A stretch of 64,000 bases of DNA from Paraburkholderia sartisoli (GTDB lineage: Bacteria; Pseudomonadota; Gammaproteobacteria; Burkholderiales; Burkholderiaceae): the NCBI RefSeq assembly GCF_900107685.1, contig NZ_FNRQ01000001.1, positions 62,001-126,000 of the forward strand. The letters are read 5' to 3'. The number at the start of each line of letters is the position of its first letter. Position 1 is the first letter of the stretch. The notes below the pieces were generated by a model, which was not told the origin of the DNA, ran no database searches, and worked only from the letters and a program-made list of their open reading frames with translations. This document shows, in pieces, positions 1 to 7,684 of this stretch. A program made the translations under genes and the position numbers.

Positions 1-471
1 GATGCGACGCGTTCACCGGACCGCCCGCACCAGAATGGCCAGGCCCCCACGCACCGTATCCTTTCCCCAACGACGTTCCGCATCGAACCGAATGACGTGG
101 CGTGGGTGCGGTTTTTCCGCGCGCGTTCTCACCCGCTCCATGAACGAATATCCATGACGTTCTGTGTGAAACGGCAGCCATATTTCTACCTCAGGCGCAG
201 GGATATGTTCGCGGATGCGGGATGATCACCGCCCCTCCATTGCATCAACCAAACGTCAATTAATATCTTTTACGACCTGATTGTGCCGTAAAAATATATT
301 GGACGTCTTACCGGTGCTCTCGCATTATTCGTACATTCCCGGCACACGCCCTGCCCGCTACCGATAGCCCGCCGCCTGCGGGCTATTGGCGCGCCGTCAC
401 CGTCCGCAACGGTGCATCGGCTGGCCCGGACACCATTCCAGTTTCGACAACCCCAATACCTGAGGACCCAG
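1..471. other. non-coding stretch upstream of ilvD
   Basis: I see no convincing gene here. The left two thirds is featureless high-GC sequence. The part at about 255-300 is AT-rich and contains a perfect inverted repeat, TTTTACG at 268-274 and CGTAAAA at 287-293, separated by 12 bases. This is the likely promoter and regulator-binding region for ilvD, but no -35/-10 pair with good spacing stands out. Confidence 0.5.
268..293. promoter_or_regulatory. candidate operator upstream of ilvD
   Basis: A perfect 7-base inverted repeat (TTTTACG, 12-base spacer, CGTAAAA) lies in an AT-rich pocket about 180 bases before the ilvD start, and AT-rich runs flank both arms. The symmetry and position suggest binding of a dimeric regulator. 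The regulator is not identifiable from this window. Confidence 0.35.
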
Positions 472-2334
472 ATGCCTGACTATCGCTCACGAACTTCGAC
501 TCACGGTCGCAACATGGCCGGCGCGCGCGCGTTGTGGCGCGCCACCGGCATGAAGGACGGTGACTTCGGCAAGCCCATTATCGCGGTGGTGAACTCGTTC
601 ACGCAGTTCGTGCCGGGCCATGTGCATCTGCGCGACCTGGGCGCGCTGGTGGCGAAGGAAATCGAAGCGGCCGGCGGCGTGGCGAAGGAATTCAACACCA
701 TCGCCGTGGACGACGGCATTGCCATGGGCCACGGCGGCATGCTGTATTCGCTGCCCTCGCGCGAGCTGATTGCCGACTCGGTGGAATACATGGTCAACGC
801 GCACTGCGCCGACGCTATGGTCTGCATCTCCAATTGCGACAAGATCACCCCGGGCATGCTGATGGCCGCCATGCGCCTGAACATCCCGGTCGTCTTCATC
901 TCCGGCGGTCCGATGGAAGCGGGCAAGGTCAAATCGCCGACCGACGGCCAGGTGATCGCGAAGATCGACCTGATCGACGCGATGATCAAGGCGGGCGACT
1001 CCCGGATCAGCGACGCCGAAGTGGCGGAAATCGAGCGCAGTGCCTGTCCGACGTGCGGCTCCTGCTCGGGCATGTTCACCGCGAACTCGATGAATTGCCT
1101 GACCGAGGCGATCGGCCTCGCGTTGCCCGGCAACGGCACGATCGTCGCCACGCACGCATGGCGCAAGGGCCTGTTCGAACAGGCCGGCCGTCTGGTGGTA
1201 GACCTGTGCCGCCGCTACTATCAGGAAGACGACACCTCGGTCCTGCCGCGCAGCATCGCCAGCAAACAGGCATTCGAGAACGCGATGGCGCTCGACGTCG
1301 CGATGGGTGGTTCGACCAATACCGTGCTGCACCTGCTGGCAGCGGCGCAGGAAGGCGGCGTCGATTTCACGATGTCCGACATCGATCGCATCTCGCGCAA
1401 GGTGCCGTGCCTGTGCAAGGTGGCGCCCGCAACCGACAAATTCCATATCGAAGACGTGCATCGTGCCGGCGGCATTCCCGGCATTCTCGGCGAACTGGCC
1501 CGCGCGGATCTGCTCGACCTGTCGTGCGGCAACGTGCTTGGCGGCACGCTCGGCAACGCGATTGCCGCGTGGGACATCGCTGGCGGCGCGGGCGAAGAAG
1601 CGCAGAAATTCTTCCGCGCGGCCCCGGGCGGCATTCCGACCACCGTTGCGTTCAGCCAGGAAGCCACGTTCGCGTCGCTGGATATCGACCGCAAGACTGG
1701 TTGCATCCGCAGCAGGCAGAACGCGTATTCGAAAGACGGCGGCCTCGCCGTGCTCTACGGCAATCTCGCGGAGAAGGGCTGTATCGTCAAGACAGCGGGT
1801 GTCGACGAATCGCAATGGATGTTCTCCGGGCGCGCGCGCGTCTTCGAGAGCCAGGATGACGCTGTCGAAGCCATTCTGGGCGACCAGGTTGTGGCGGGCG
1901 ACGTGGTCGTGATCCGTTACGAAGGCCCCAAGGGCGGCCCGGGCATGCAGGAAATGCTTTACCCCACGTCGTATCTGAAATCCAAAGGCCTGGGTAAGAC
2001 CTGCGCGCTGTTTACCGATGGCCGCTTCTCGGGTGGTTCGTCGGGGCTCGTGATCGGGCATGCGTCGCCGGAAGCCGCCGAAGGCGGCACGATCGGTCTG
2101 GTGGAAGAGGGCGATGTGATCGAGATCGATATTCCCGCGCGCAAGATGCACCTGGCGGTGTCGGACGCGGAACTGGCACGCCGTCGCGAAGCCATGGAGG
2201 CACGCGGCGACAAGGCCTGGATGCCGGCTGATCGTACACGCGTGGTGTCGCAGGCGTTGCAGGCCTACGCCGCGCTGGCGACCTCGGCCGACCGTGGCGC
2301 GGTGCGGGATCTCTCGCAACTTAAGCGCAAGTGA
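472..2334 (+). CDS. ilvD: dihydroxy-acid dehydratase, long form
   Basis: This cytoplasmic Fe-S enzyme dehydrates 2,3-dihydroxy-isovalerate and 2,3-dihydroxy-3-methylvalerate to the 2-keto acids, the third common step of valine and isoleucine synthesis. The 620-residue protein follows the enterobacterial IlvD pattern from MPDYRS to the end. Visible landmarks are the cluster/metal region with C122 and K124 (NCDKITPG), the CPTCGSCSG block with C192/C195/C198, and the C-terminal GRFSGG serine loop. An in-frame ATG exists 20 codons upstream, but the start at 472 matches the family N-terminus and has GAGGA five to nine bases before it. The gene stands alone. Burkholderiales usually also carry a shorter IlvD of about 557 residues elsewhere, so this may be a second copy; that is from general knowledge, not from this window. 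Confidence 0.97.
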   Translation: MPDYRSRTSTHGRNMAGARALWRATGMKDGDFGKPIIAVVNSFTQFVPGHVHLRDLGALVAKEIEAAGGVAKEFNTIAVDDGIAMGHGGMLYSLPSRELIADSVEYMVNAHCADAMVCISNCDKITPGMLMAAMRLNIPVVFISGGPMEAGKVKSPTDGQVIAKIDLIDAMIKAGDSRISDAEVAEIERSACPTCGSCSGMFTANSMNCLTEAIGLALPGNGTIVATHAWRKGLFEQAGRLVVDLCRRYYQEDDTSVLPRSIASKQAFENAMALDVAMGGSTNTVLHLLAAAQEGGVDFTMSDIDRISRKVPCLCKVAPATDKFHIEDVHRAGGIPGILGELARADLLDLSCGNVLGGTLGNAIAAWDIAGGAGEEAQKFFRAAPGGIPTTVAFSQEATFASLDIDRKTGCIRSRQNAYSKDGGLAVLYGNLAEKGCIVKTAGVDESQWMFSGRARVFESQDDAVEAILGDQVVAGDVVVIRYEGPKGGPGMQEMLYPTSYLKSKGLGKTCALFTDGRFSGGSSGLVIGHASPEAAEGGTIGLVEEGDVIEIDIPARKMHLAVSDAELARRREAMEARGDKAWMPADRTRVVSQALQAYAALATSADRGAVRDLSQLKRK

Positions 2335-2510
2335 TGTGCAACGGCTCTGTCGCGGCAACGCGATCAGGGCCAAAGAGACCGATATGCCGGATCCGGCCTG
2401 TCGGTCACTGCGCTGACCGGCCTGAAGGCGTCGACCAGCGCAGTCACGGACGGCTACGCCCTCGTGATAATCCACACTATCCAAGGTCCTTGCTGCAAAA
2501 CGGAGTGAGC

Positions 2511-2576
2511 ATGGATTTGTTATTCCATCGCCCGAATCCTGCGACCCTGCGACGTTCGCGCGCACGTAAAAAATAG
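2511..2576 (+). CDS. possible 21-residue basic peptide
   Basis: A 22-codon reading frame starts at an ATG with GGAG five bases upstream and ends in a cluster of Arg and Lys (sequence MDLLFHRPNP...RARKK). It could be a leader peptide or microprotein for the small genes that follow, or chance. Nothing in the sequence names a function. The good ribosome-binding site is the only positive evidence. Confidence 0.25.
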   Translation: MDLLFHRPNPATLRRSRARKK

Positions 2577-2664
2577 AATAGAGCGTCGAACTGCGTCAGC
2601 GCACCGCGTACTGCGCCCTCTCCTGGCTTCTATGCTTGAAATCACAATGACTTCAATCAGATAA

Positions 2665-2696
2665 AGAGAGGAAAACGCATCTCTCTCTGCGAGAGA
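2665..2696 (+). promoter_or_regulatory. competing hairpin arms over a ribosome-binding site
   Basis: The run AAGAGAGG (2665-2672), the run CTCTCTCT (2681-2688) and GAGAGA (2691-2696) are mutually complementary. CTCTCTCT can pair either with the upstream purine run or with GAGAGA, which is the ribosome-binding site for the ATG at 2703. Such alternatives can gate translation. The stems are short, so this is suggestive only. Confidence 0.3.
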
Positions 2697-2702
2697 AATA
2701 TC

Positions 2703-2969
2703 ATGAAAATCCGTCTGCACTATCATCTGGCCTGTCTGGAACAGGCCCCCCACGCCCACGCCACAGCGACCTGTGCTGTGCATTCATCGTGGTTCGCCCT
2801 GAATGCAAGCCGCGCCTGCATGATCGCGTCCGTCGCACGTGCGGCGTTAAACCGCACGCAGGCGACTCGCGATGAACGCGTCGACGCTTCGTCACTCCTG
2901 CTGGGCAAAACCGCTTCATCGCGGCATCTGCTCAGCCGGACATCGCATGGCGGGAGGGAGACGTCATGA
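2703..2969 (+). CDS. hypothetical small protein, 88 residues
   Basis: This frame starts at an ATG preceded by GAGAGA and ends in an ATGA overlap with the next gene at 2966, which implies translational coupling. The product is rich in Ala, His, Ser and Arg and has four Cys in its first half. It has no recognisable domain, signal peptide or membrane segment. The composition is less protein-like than that of its neighbour. It may be a real coupled small gene or an open leader. Confidence 0.35.
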   Translation: MKIRLHYHLACLEQAPHAHATATCAVHSSWFALNASRACMIASVARAALNRTQATRDERVDASSLLLGKTASSRHLLSRTSHGGRETS

Positions 2970-3181
2970 ATACCGTGAACGACGAACGTCTCGAACTCCT
3001 GCAGTCGATCGCCCACGAAACGTTGGGAATAGCTTCGCTCCAACTGACTGGCAAGCCGACCGAGGATTTCCGCGTAATCAGCATCGAAAATCTCGCATGC
3101 GCGCTCGAAGCCGCATACGACGCCGGATTGCTGGTCGGCGCCCGGATCATCCGTGCCGCAAGCGAAACGCGCTGCAACTAG
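2966..3181 (+). CDS. DUF6900-type small protein
   Basis: The 71-residue product begins MNTVNDERLELLQSIAHETLG and continues with a helix-rich core (ENLACALEAAYDAG). This resembles the DUF6900 family of small Burkholderiales proteins of unknown role, often encoded on accessory DNA. A strong ribosome-binding site (GGGAGGGAG) precedes the ATG, and the start overlaps the stop of the frame at 2703 as ATGA. An intrinsic terminator follows 12 bases after the stop. The family name is from memory of the pattern; the function is unknown. Confidence 0.8.
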   Translation: MNTVNDERLELLQSIAHETLGIASLQLTGKPTEDFRVISIENLACALEAAYDAGLLVGARIIRAASETRCN

Positions 3182-3192
3182 CAACGAACAAG

Positions 3193-3215
3193 GCGGCCCA
3201 CAACGGGCCGCTTTT
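3193..3215 (+). terminator. intrinsic terminator of the DUF6900-type gene
   Basis: GCGGCCC at 3193-3199 pairs with GGGCCGC at 3205-3211, with a five-base loop, and is followed by a short T run. It lies just after the stop of the small gene at 2966-3181. Confidence 0.75.
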
Positions 3216-3227
3216 CCAGTCCGCGCT

Positions 3228-3463
3228 CAGGACCATCCACTGTATCGGCATCGCGACGACGGAAACGCAGCGCTTCGAGAGGCCGCGCCCATGCTCAATG
3301 CCGCCGGCGCGGCGCTCTACGAGGGAAAAGCAACGCAATCGCGTCAACGCGTGGCTGGTTGACGCGCGAGTGGAAGAACGGCGCCATCGAGACACATGCC
3401 GACGCCCGGCACAGTCATTTATTTTACCCGGATGTTATTGCGTTCTATATTTACACCCGGGTA
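3228..3463 (+). pseudogene. possible frameshifted remnant of a small gene
   Basis: No single frame spans this stretch, but protein-like text shifts from frame to frame. One frame reads HRDDGNAALREAAPMLNAAG up to about 3345, a second reads NRVNAWL near 3350, and a third reads TREWKNGAIETHADAR onward and stops at 3463. The pieces join into a plausible small protein only if two frameshifts are assumed. There is no start codon with a ribosome-binding site. This could be a decayed gene, sequencing error, or chance. Confidence 0.25.
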
Positions 3464-3467
3464 TAAT
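3438..3467 (+). promoter_or_regulatory. strong promoter with overlapping palindrome before the DUF2239 gene
   Basis: A consensus -10 box TATAAT lies at 3462-3467, with TTGCGT at 3438-3443 as a -35 box at 18-base spacing. The -10 overlaps a near-perfect inverted repeat at 3451-3466, TTACACCC against GGGTATAA (seven of eight pairs). A similar half site, TTACCCGG, occurs at 3424-3431. A repressor bound here would block the promoter. Its identity is unknown. Confidence 0.5.
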
Positions 3468-3499
3468 CCGTCGAATTCATCCATTGAAGGGAGTTCGGC

Positions 3500-4096
3500 A
3501 TGACCAGTCCAGCCACCTGCATCGCTTTCGAAGGCGTTCGCCGCATTGCGTCCGGCGCGCTGAAAGACGTGGCCGTTGCGGTGAAAGCCGTCGTCGACCG
3601 GGGCGAAAGTGCGCCCGTGCTGATTTTCGACAGCGTGACGAGCCAGCCTGTCGAGTTCGATCTGCGAGGCCCGGTCGATGAAGTCATTGGGCGACTGGCG
3701 GGTGCGGACGTAGCGCCGCCGCTGGCTGCGAACGAAGAAGCGCCGCGTGGACGCGGGCGCCCGAAGCTTGGCGTCGTCGCGCGTGAGGTGACGTTGCTGC
3801 CGCGTCACTGGGACTGGCTCAACGGCCAGCCGGGCGGTGCGTCGGTTGCGCTGCGCAGGCTGGTGGACGCGGCCCGTGCGGCAAACGAGGACCACGACCG
3901 CGTGCGTCGGGCGCAGGAAGCGACGTACCGTTTCATGACCGCGCTGGCCGGCAACCTGGCTGGATTCGAAGACGCAACGCGCGCGCTCTTTGCGAACGAC
4001 CGCGCGCGTTTCGACGACCTGACAGCGCCATGGCCCACTGACGTTCGCGATCACGTGCGGAGTCTGTCGGAGCCGGCGCTCGGCGCTTCGGCCTGA
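3500..4096 (+). CDS. DUF2239 family protein
   Basis: The 198-residue product has the layout of the DUF2239 family. The N-terminal half (residues 1-70, ATCIAFEGVRRIASG and then FDSVTSQPVEFDLRG) is followed by a basic linker, PRGRGRPKLGVVAREVTLLPRHWDWL, and a helical C-terminal half. The linker resembles the conserved family motif containing GRPKLGVVAREVTLLPRHW. No enzymatic residues are evident and the family function is unknown; the basic motif suggests nucleic acid contact, which is inference. The start follows AAGGGAG eight bases upstream. The gene is monocistronic, with its own strong promoter and overlapping palindrome, so it may be an inducible response gene. Confidence 0.93.
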   Translation: MTSPATCIAFEGVRRIASGALKDVAVAVKAVVDRGESAPVLIFDSVTSQPVEFDLRGPVDEVIGRLAGADVAPPLAANEEAPRGRGRPKLGVVAREVTLLPRHWDWLNGQPGGASVALRRLVDAARAANEDHDRVRRAQEATYRFMTALAGNLAGFEDATRALFANDRARFDDLTAPWPTDVRDHVRSLSEPALGASA

Positions 4097-4118
4097 AACG
4101 CGGTAATCCGTGAAGAGC

Positions 4119-4154
4119 AAAAAAAAACCGTTCACGCAGAAAGCGCGTGAACGG
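4119..4154 (-). terminator. terminator-like hairpin oriented for the minus strand
   Basis: CCGTTCACGC (4128-4137) pairs perfectly with GCGTGAACGG (4145-4154). A run of nine A lies on the left side (4119-4127), so the T run would follow the stem only on minus-strand RNA. The plus-strand DUF2239 gene ends 31 bases earlier and would get the hairpin without a T run. No clear minus-strand gene ends here. Confidence 0.5.
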
Positions 4155-4438
4155 AAAGTCGGAGAGTTACAACAGTGCTGGCGTTACACATGGAATCACG
4201 CAGCGGTTGCAGTGTAGCCACGCGTGGGTACGCCAAACATCAGATGAATCCCAATCGGTCGAACGCCTGATCTGAACGTCGAAGTCTGCTTTCGAGGGCC
4301 TTTCGTACTTCATTAGCAGACTTGAATTCTGGGTATTCGTGCGTCAAGTCGGCTCCGCTCCCGGCCGTAAACAAGACGTGCGAATGTGATATCCGCGCTG
4401 CATGGTGTGTGGTGCGGGAAATCTCCTCCAGGATCCGG

Positions 4439-6025
4439 ATGTACGAACAGGCGAATGACATGAAGTGGTTTGAGCGATTGACCGTGCTGAGAAAATTGCT
4501 GCTGGCGTTTGCGCTCGTCACGGGTTTTGGTGCCGTGACCGGCGTCGCGGGCATGACGGCGCTGTCCGCGCTGCACGGACTCACGGAAGCAATCGGTGGC
4601 CGCTACATGGACGGTCTCTACTGGATGGAAGAGGCAAACCGCCACAAGGTCGACACGGACCTCGCCGCGGCGAACCTCGGCTACGCCCCCGACGATGCGG
4701 GCCGTCAGCGTCTGAAAGAAGAAATCGTCGTCTCGCTGAAGGAGATGCACTCGGCGTTCGACAGCTTCGCCGCGACCATCACGACCAGCAAGGGCCAGAC
4801 GCTGCTCGACGATGTGATGAAAGCGAACACAGTCTGGGAAGGGATCGTGCGTGAGCAGATCGGCCTCGATCCGGTTCCGGCGGGCGTCGACAACGCGGAG
4901 CTCGTGCGCCGTGCGATCGCGGCGAGCGTCGCGATGCGCGAGCGCATCAACGTCGTCATCGAATATCGCCGTCAGCGCTCGACCGACGCGCAGGCGGAAG
5001 CCACCGCCCGCTACGAACGCATGCGCCTCGTCATGATCGTGCTGGTGCTCGCGTCGATGGTCACGGGCATGGTGCTCGCGTGGCTGATCGCGCGGCGTCT
5101 GTCGCGGCAACTCGGCGGCGAGCCGGCTTACGCGGCTGAAATCGCGAACCGCATCGCCGCCGGCGATCTCGCCGTGCGCGTCGACACCCGCGCGGGCGAC
5201 AACGACAGCCTGCTCTTCGCGCTCCGCAACATGCGTGAGCGGCTGGCGGGCATCGTCGGCGGCATCAGCACGTCGAGCGAATCGATCCTGATTGCTTCGG
5301 GTGAAATCGCCCAGGGCAATACCGATCTCTCGCAGCGCACGGAAGAGCAGGCCGCTTCGCTCGAGGAAACCGCGTCGAGCATGGAGCAGCTCACCGCGAC
5401 CGTGCGGCAGAACGCGGACAACGCGCAGCAGGCGAGCGGCGTCGCGCACGGCGCAGCGGAAGTGGCGGCACGCGGCAACGTGCTGGTGAACGACGTCGTC
5501 GACACGATGCGCGACCTGGCCGCGGGCTCGAAGCGGATGACGGACATCATCGCCGTGATCGAGGGCATTGCGTTTCAGACCAACATCCTCGCGTTGAACG
5601 CGGCTGTCGAAGCGGCACGTGCGGGCGAGCAGGGTCGCGGTTTCGCGGTGGTCGCGGGCGAGGTGCGCTCGCTCGCGCAGCGCAGCGCGGTCTCGGCGAA
5701 GGAAATCAAGGAGCTGATTGAAAACTCGACGACGCGTGTGGGCAGCGGCGCCGAACTGGCCGAGCGCGCGGGCCAGACGATGGCCGAGGTGACGCACGCG
5801 GTCAAGCGCATGAACGACATCATGGGCGAGATTTCGGCGGCGTCGACTGAGCAGAGCACTGGCATCGAGCAGGTCAACCGCGCGGTCGCGCAGATGGACC
5901 AGGTGACGCAGCAGAACGCGGCCCTCGTCGAACAGGCGGCCGCGGCTGCGGGTTCGATGGCGGATCAGGCGCGGCAGCTGAAGGTGGCCGTTTCGGTGTT
6001 CACCGTGAGGGCACGCGCGGCCTGA
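4439..6025 (+). CDS. methyl-accepting chemotaxis protein
   Basis: This inner-membrane chemoreceptor relays ligand binding to the CheA/CheW array. After a short cytoplasmic leader comes TM1 (about residues 18-42, [17 protein letters not shown]), then a helical periplasmic bundle. TM2 lies near residue 205 ([19 protein letters not shown]), followed by a HAMP domain. The signalling hairpin has its conserved tip at [20 protein letters not shown]. The C-terminus (FTVRARAA) lacks the NWETF-type CheR tether. The start at 4439 has AGGA five bases upstream; an ATG at 4460 (MKWFERL) is the alternative and lacks a clear site. It is encoded alone, and the ligand cannot be read from the sequence. Confidence 0.95.
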   Translation: MYEQANDMKWFERLTVLRKLLLAFALVTGFGAVTGVAGMTALSALHGLTEAIGGRYMDGLYWMEEANRHKVDTDLAAANLGYAPDDAGRQRLKEEIVVSLKEMHSAFDSFAATITTSKGQTLLDDVMKANTVWEGIVREQIGLDPVPAGVDNAELVRRAIAASVAMRERINVVIEYRRQRSTDAQAEATARYERMRLVMIVLVLASMVTGMVLAWLIARRLSRQLGGEPAYAAEIANRIAAGDLAVRVDTRAGDNDSLLFALRNMRERLAGIVGGISTSSESILIASGEIAQGNTDLSQRTEEQAASLEETASSMEQLTATVRQNADNAQQASGVAHGAAEVAARGNVLVNDVVDTMRDLAAGSKRMTDIIAVIEGIAFQTNILALNAAVEAARAGEQGRGFAVVAGEVRSLAQRSAVSAKEIKELIENSTTRVGSGAELAERAGQTMAEVTHAVKRMNDIMGEISAASTEQSTGIEQVNRAVAQMDQVTQQNAALVEQAAAAAGSMADQARQLKVAVSVFTVRARAA

Positions 6026-6109
6026 TCGTCGTCACACCCTGCGGGCGACTAAGCATGAACGTTTCGTCGCCCGCGCCACGCATGGGTGCGCTTCGTGCCA
6101 TGCATCATT

Positions 6110-6751
6110 TCATGCAGTTGCTTTCTCGCGCGCCTGTTCCTCGAGATACAACGCCATCTCTTCCGCGAACGCTTTCGCGACCGCGGGCCGCTGCGCGATC
6201 TGCCGGCAATACGCATCCACCGAAGGCCATGCGGCGAGACTCACACCCGAGTACTGCGCCCAGTTCAGCACGGTCGCAAGATAGGCATCGGCGACCGTGA
6301 ACCGCTCCAGCAAGAACGCATTCGCGGCCAGATGCGCATCCAGTACAGCGAGACGCAGCGGCACCCGCTTGCGCGTGTAATTCAGCACGTCTTCCGCGGC
6401 GGTGGGATCGAGCAACGCGACGAACACGGCCTTGTGCAATTCCGTGCTGATGAACCCGAGCCACTGCTGCACTTTCGCGCGCTCCGCCGTGCCGGCGGGC
6501 GGCATCAGGTGCGCGTGCGGGAACTGGTCGGCGACGTACGGCAGGATCGCCGTGTTTTCGGTGAGCAGCCAGCCATCGTTCGTGCGCAGCACCGGCACCT
6601 GCCCGAGCGGGCTGACCTGATAGAAATCCGTGCCGTCGGCGACGCGCTTCTTCTTCGTGTCGACCTGAATGAAGTTCGCGTGCGCGTTCGCTTCGTAAAG
6701 CGTGATGCGGGTCGCGAGCGAGCAGGCCATGGGAGAAAAATACAGATCCAT
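6110..6751 (-). CDS. glutathione S-transferase, beta class
   Basis: This cytosolic enzyme conjugates or removes thiols using glutathione. The 213-residue product starts MDLYFSPMACSLATR, with the beta-class cysteine at C10. The thioredoxin-like half carries the cis-proline region GQVPVLRTNDG and the glutathione-binding TENTAI. The C-terminal half is the all-helical domain with FTVADAYLATVL. CCTCCA at 6759-6764 gives a good ribosome-binding site on the minus strand. It is transcribed away from a TetR regulator whose start lies 71 bases off, with a palindromic site between them, so it is probably controlled by that regulator. Confidence 0.95.
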   Translation of the reverse strand: MDLYFSPMACSLATRITLYEANAHANFIQVDTKKKRVADGTDFYQVSPLGQVPVLRTNDGWLLTENTAILPYVADQFPHAHLMPPAGTAERAKVQQWLGFISTELHKAVFVALLDPTAAEDVLNYTRKRVPLRLAVLDAHLAANAFLLERFTVADAYLATVLNWAQYSGVSLAAWPSVDAYCRQIAQRPAVAKAFAEEMALYLEEQAREKATA

Positions 6752-6778
6752 TCCGGTGCCTCCAGTCGTTGGTTTGAG

Positions 6779-6800
6779 TTTTGTACTATAGTGAACAAAA
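6779..6800. promoter_or_regulatory. operator-like palindrome between the GST and tetR genes
   Basis: TTTTGTAC at 6779-6786 and GAACAAAA at 6793-6800 form an imperfect inverted repeat (seven of eight pairs) around a TATAGT core. The core can serve as a -10 element. The site lies between the divergent starts, so a TetR dimer bound here could repress both genes. Confidence 0.6.
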
Positions 6801-6822
6801 TTCGACGACGCCAGATATTTTT

Positions 6823-7521
6823 ATGCATACCGGTACAAAAAGAGAAAAACGACCTCGCGGAAGGCCTCGCGCCTATGACGCAACCGAAGCGGTTGCCAGT
6901 GCCACGCAGGCGTTCTGGCAAGGCGGCTATTCGGGCACGTCGCTCGACGACCTGAGCGTCGCGACGGGCATGAACCGTCCGAGCCTTTACGGCGCGTTCG
7001 GCGACAAGCACGCGCTCTATCTGGATACGCTCGACGGTTACATCGACGCCGGGCTCAAGGGGATGGAAGCGGCGCTCGGCGGCGACCTGCCGCTCGCGCA
7101 GGCGTTGATGCGCGTCTACGATGCGGCGCTCGCGATTTATCTGCCGGCTGGCGGCGAGCCGCGCGGATGCTTCCTGATCGGCACGGCGGTGGTCGAAGCG
7201 AAGCGCGACGCGGACGTTCGCGCGAAGCTCGCCGATGGCCTCCGGACCTTCGATGGCGCGCTGGAGCGGCGTCTGCTGCGTGCCCAGGCGCAGGGCGAAC
7301 TCGATCCCGCCGCCGACGCCGCGGTGCTGGCGAGAGTCGCATCCGCGATCATGCACAGCCTCGCGCTGCGCTCGCGCGCGGGGGATACGCGCGCAACGCT
7401 GCGCGCAACAGCGGCGGCCGGCGTCGCGCTGATCTGCGCAACGCAAGCGCCAGCCTGCACAACGCCAGCGCCAGCGGCGCCTTCGGTGGAACCGCCCAAA
7501 CGGCGCCGCAAGGCCGGCTGA
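6823..7521 (+). CDS. TetR family transcriptional regulator
   Basis: The 232-residue product has a basic N-terminus (GTKREKRPRGRPRAYD) followed by a TetR helix-turn-helix (about residues 20-62: LDDLSVATGMNRPSLYGAFGDKHALYLDTL). The C-terminal ligand domain is of the type with GCFLIGTAVVEA. The tail is Pro/Ala-rich and basic. The ATG at 6823 is used because the family N-terminus begins there; the longer frame from 6781 would run through the palindrome. Only a weak ribosome-binding site is visible. It faces the GST gene and probably represses it and itself in response to an electrophile or toxic compound, which is inference. Confidence 0.93.
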   Translation: MHTGTKREKRPRGRPRAYDATEAVASATQAFWQGGYSGTSLDDLSVATGMNRPSLYGAFGDKHALYLDTLDGYIDAGLKGMEAALGGDLPLAQALMRVYDAALAIYLPAGGEPRGCFLIGTAVVEAKRDADVRAKLADGLRTFDGALERRLLRAQAQGELDPAADAAVLARVASAIMHSLALRSRAGDTRATLRATAAAGVALICATQAPACTTPAPAAPSVEPPKRRRKAG

Positions 7522-7684
7522 GTGACGTCGCCCAGCAAGACCGAAGCGCACCGCGACAACCCGGCAACATACTGACGGCTTGTCATCGGCAGGCCTGCTC
7601 CGTACACTCGCGCGTAATTCCAGAACAGTGCCGCTTTTGCGGTGCTTCCCCTGCTTTCACGCCGATTAGAGGAGACATCCCGCC

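Noticed and set aside
2380..2400. ilvD terminator at the CCGGATCCGG palindrome
   Set aside because: There is no T run, and the palindrome is too short to form a stable stem with a loop.
487..2565. Long minus-strand open frame over ilvD (692 codons)
   Set aside because: It is antisense to a well-matched IlvD, has Arg/His-rich composition, and is a product of high GC content.
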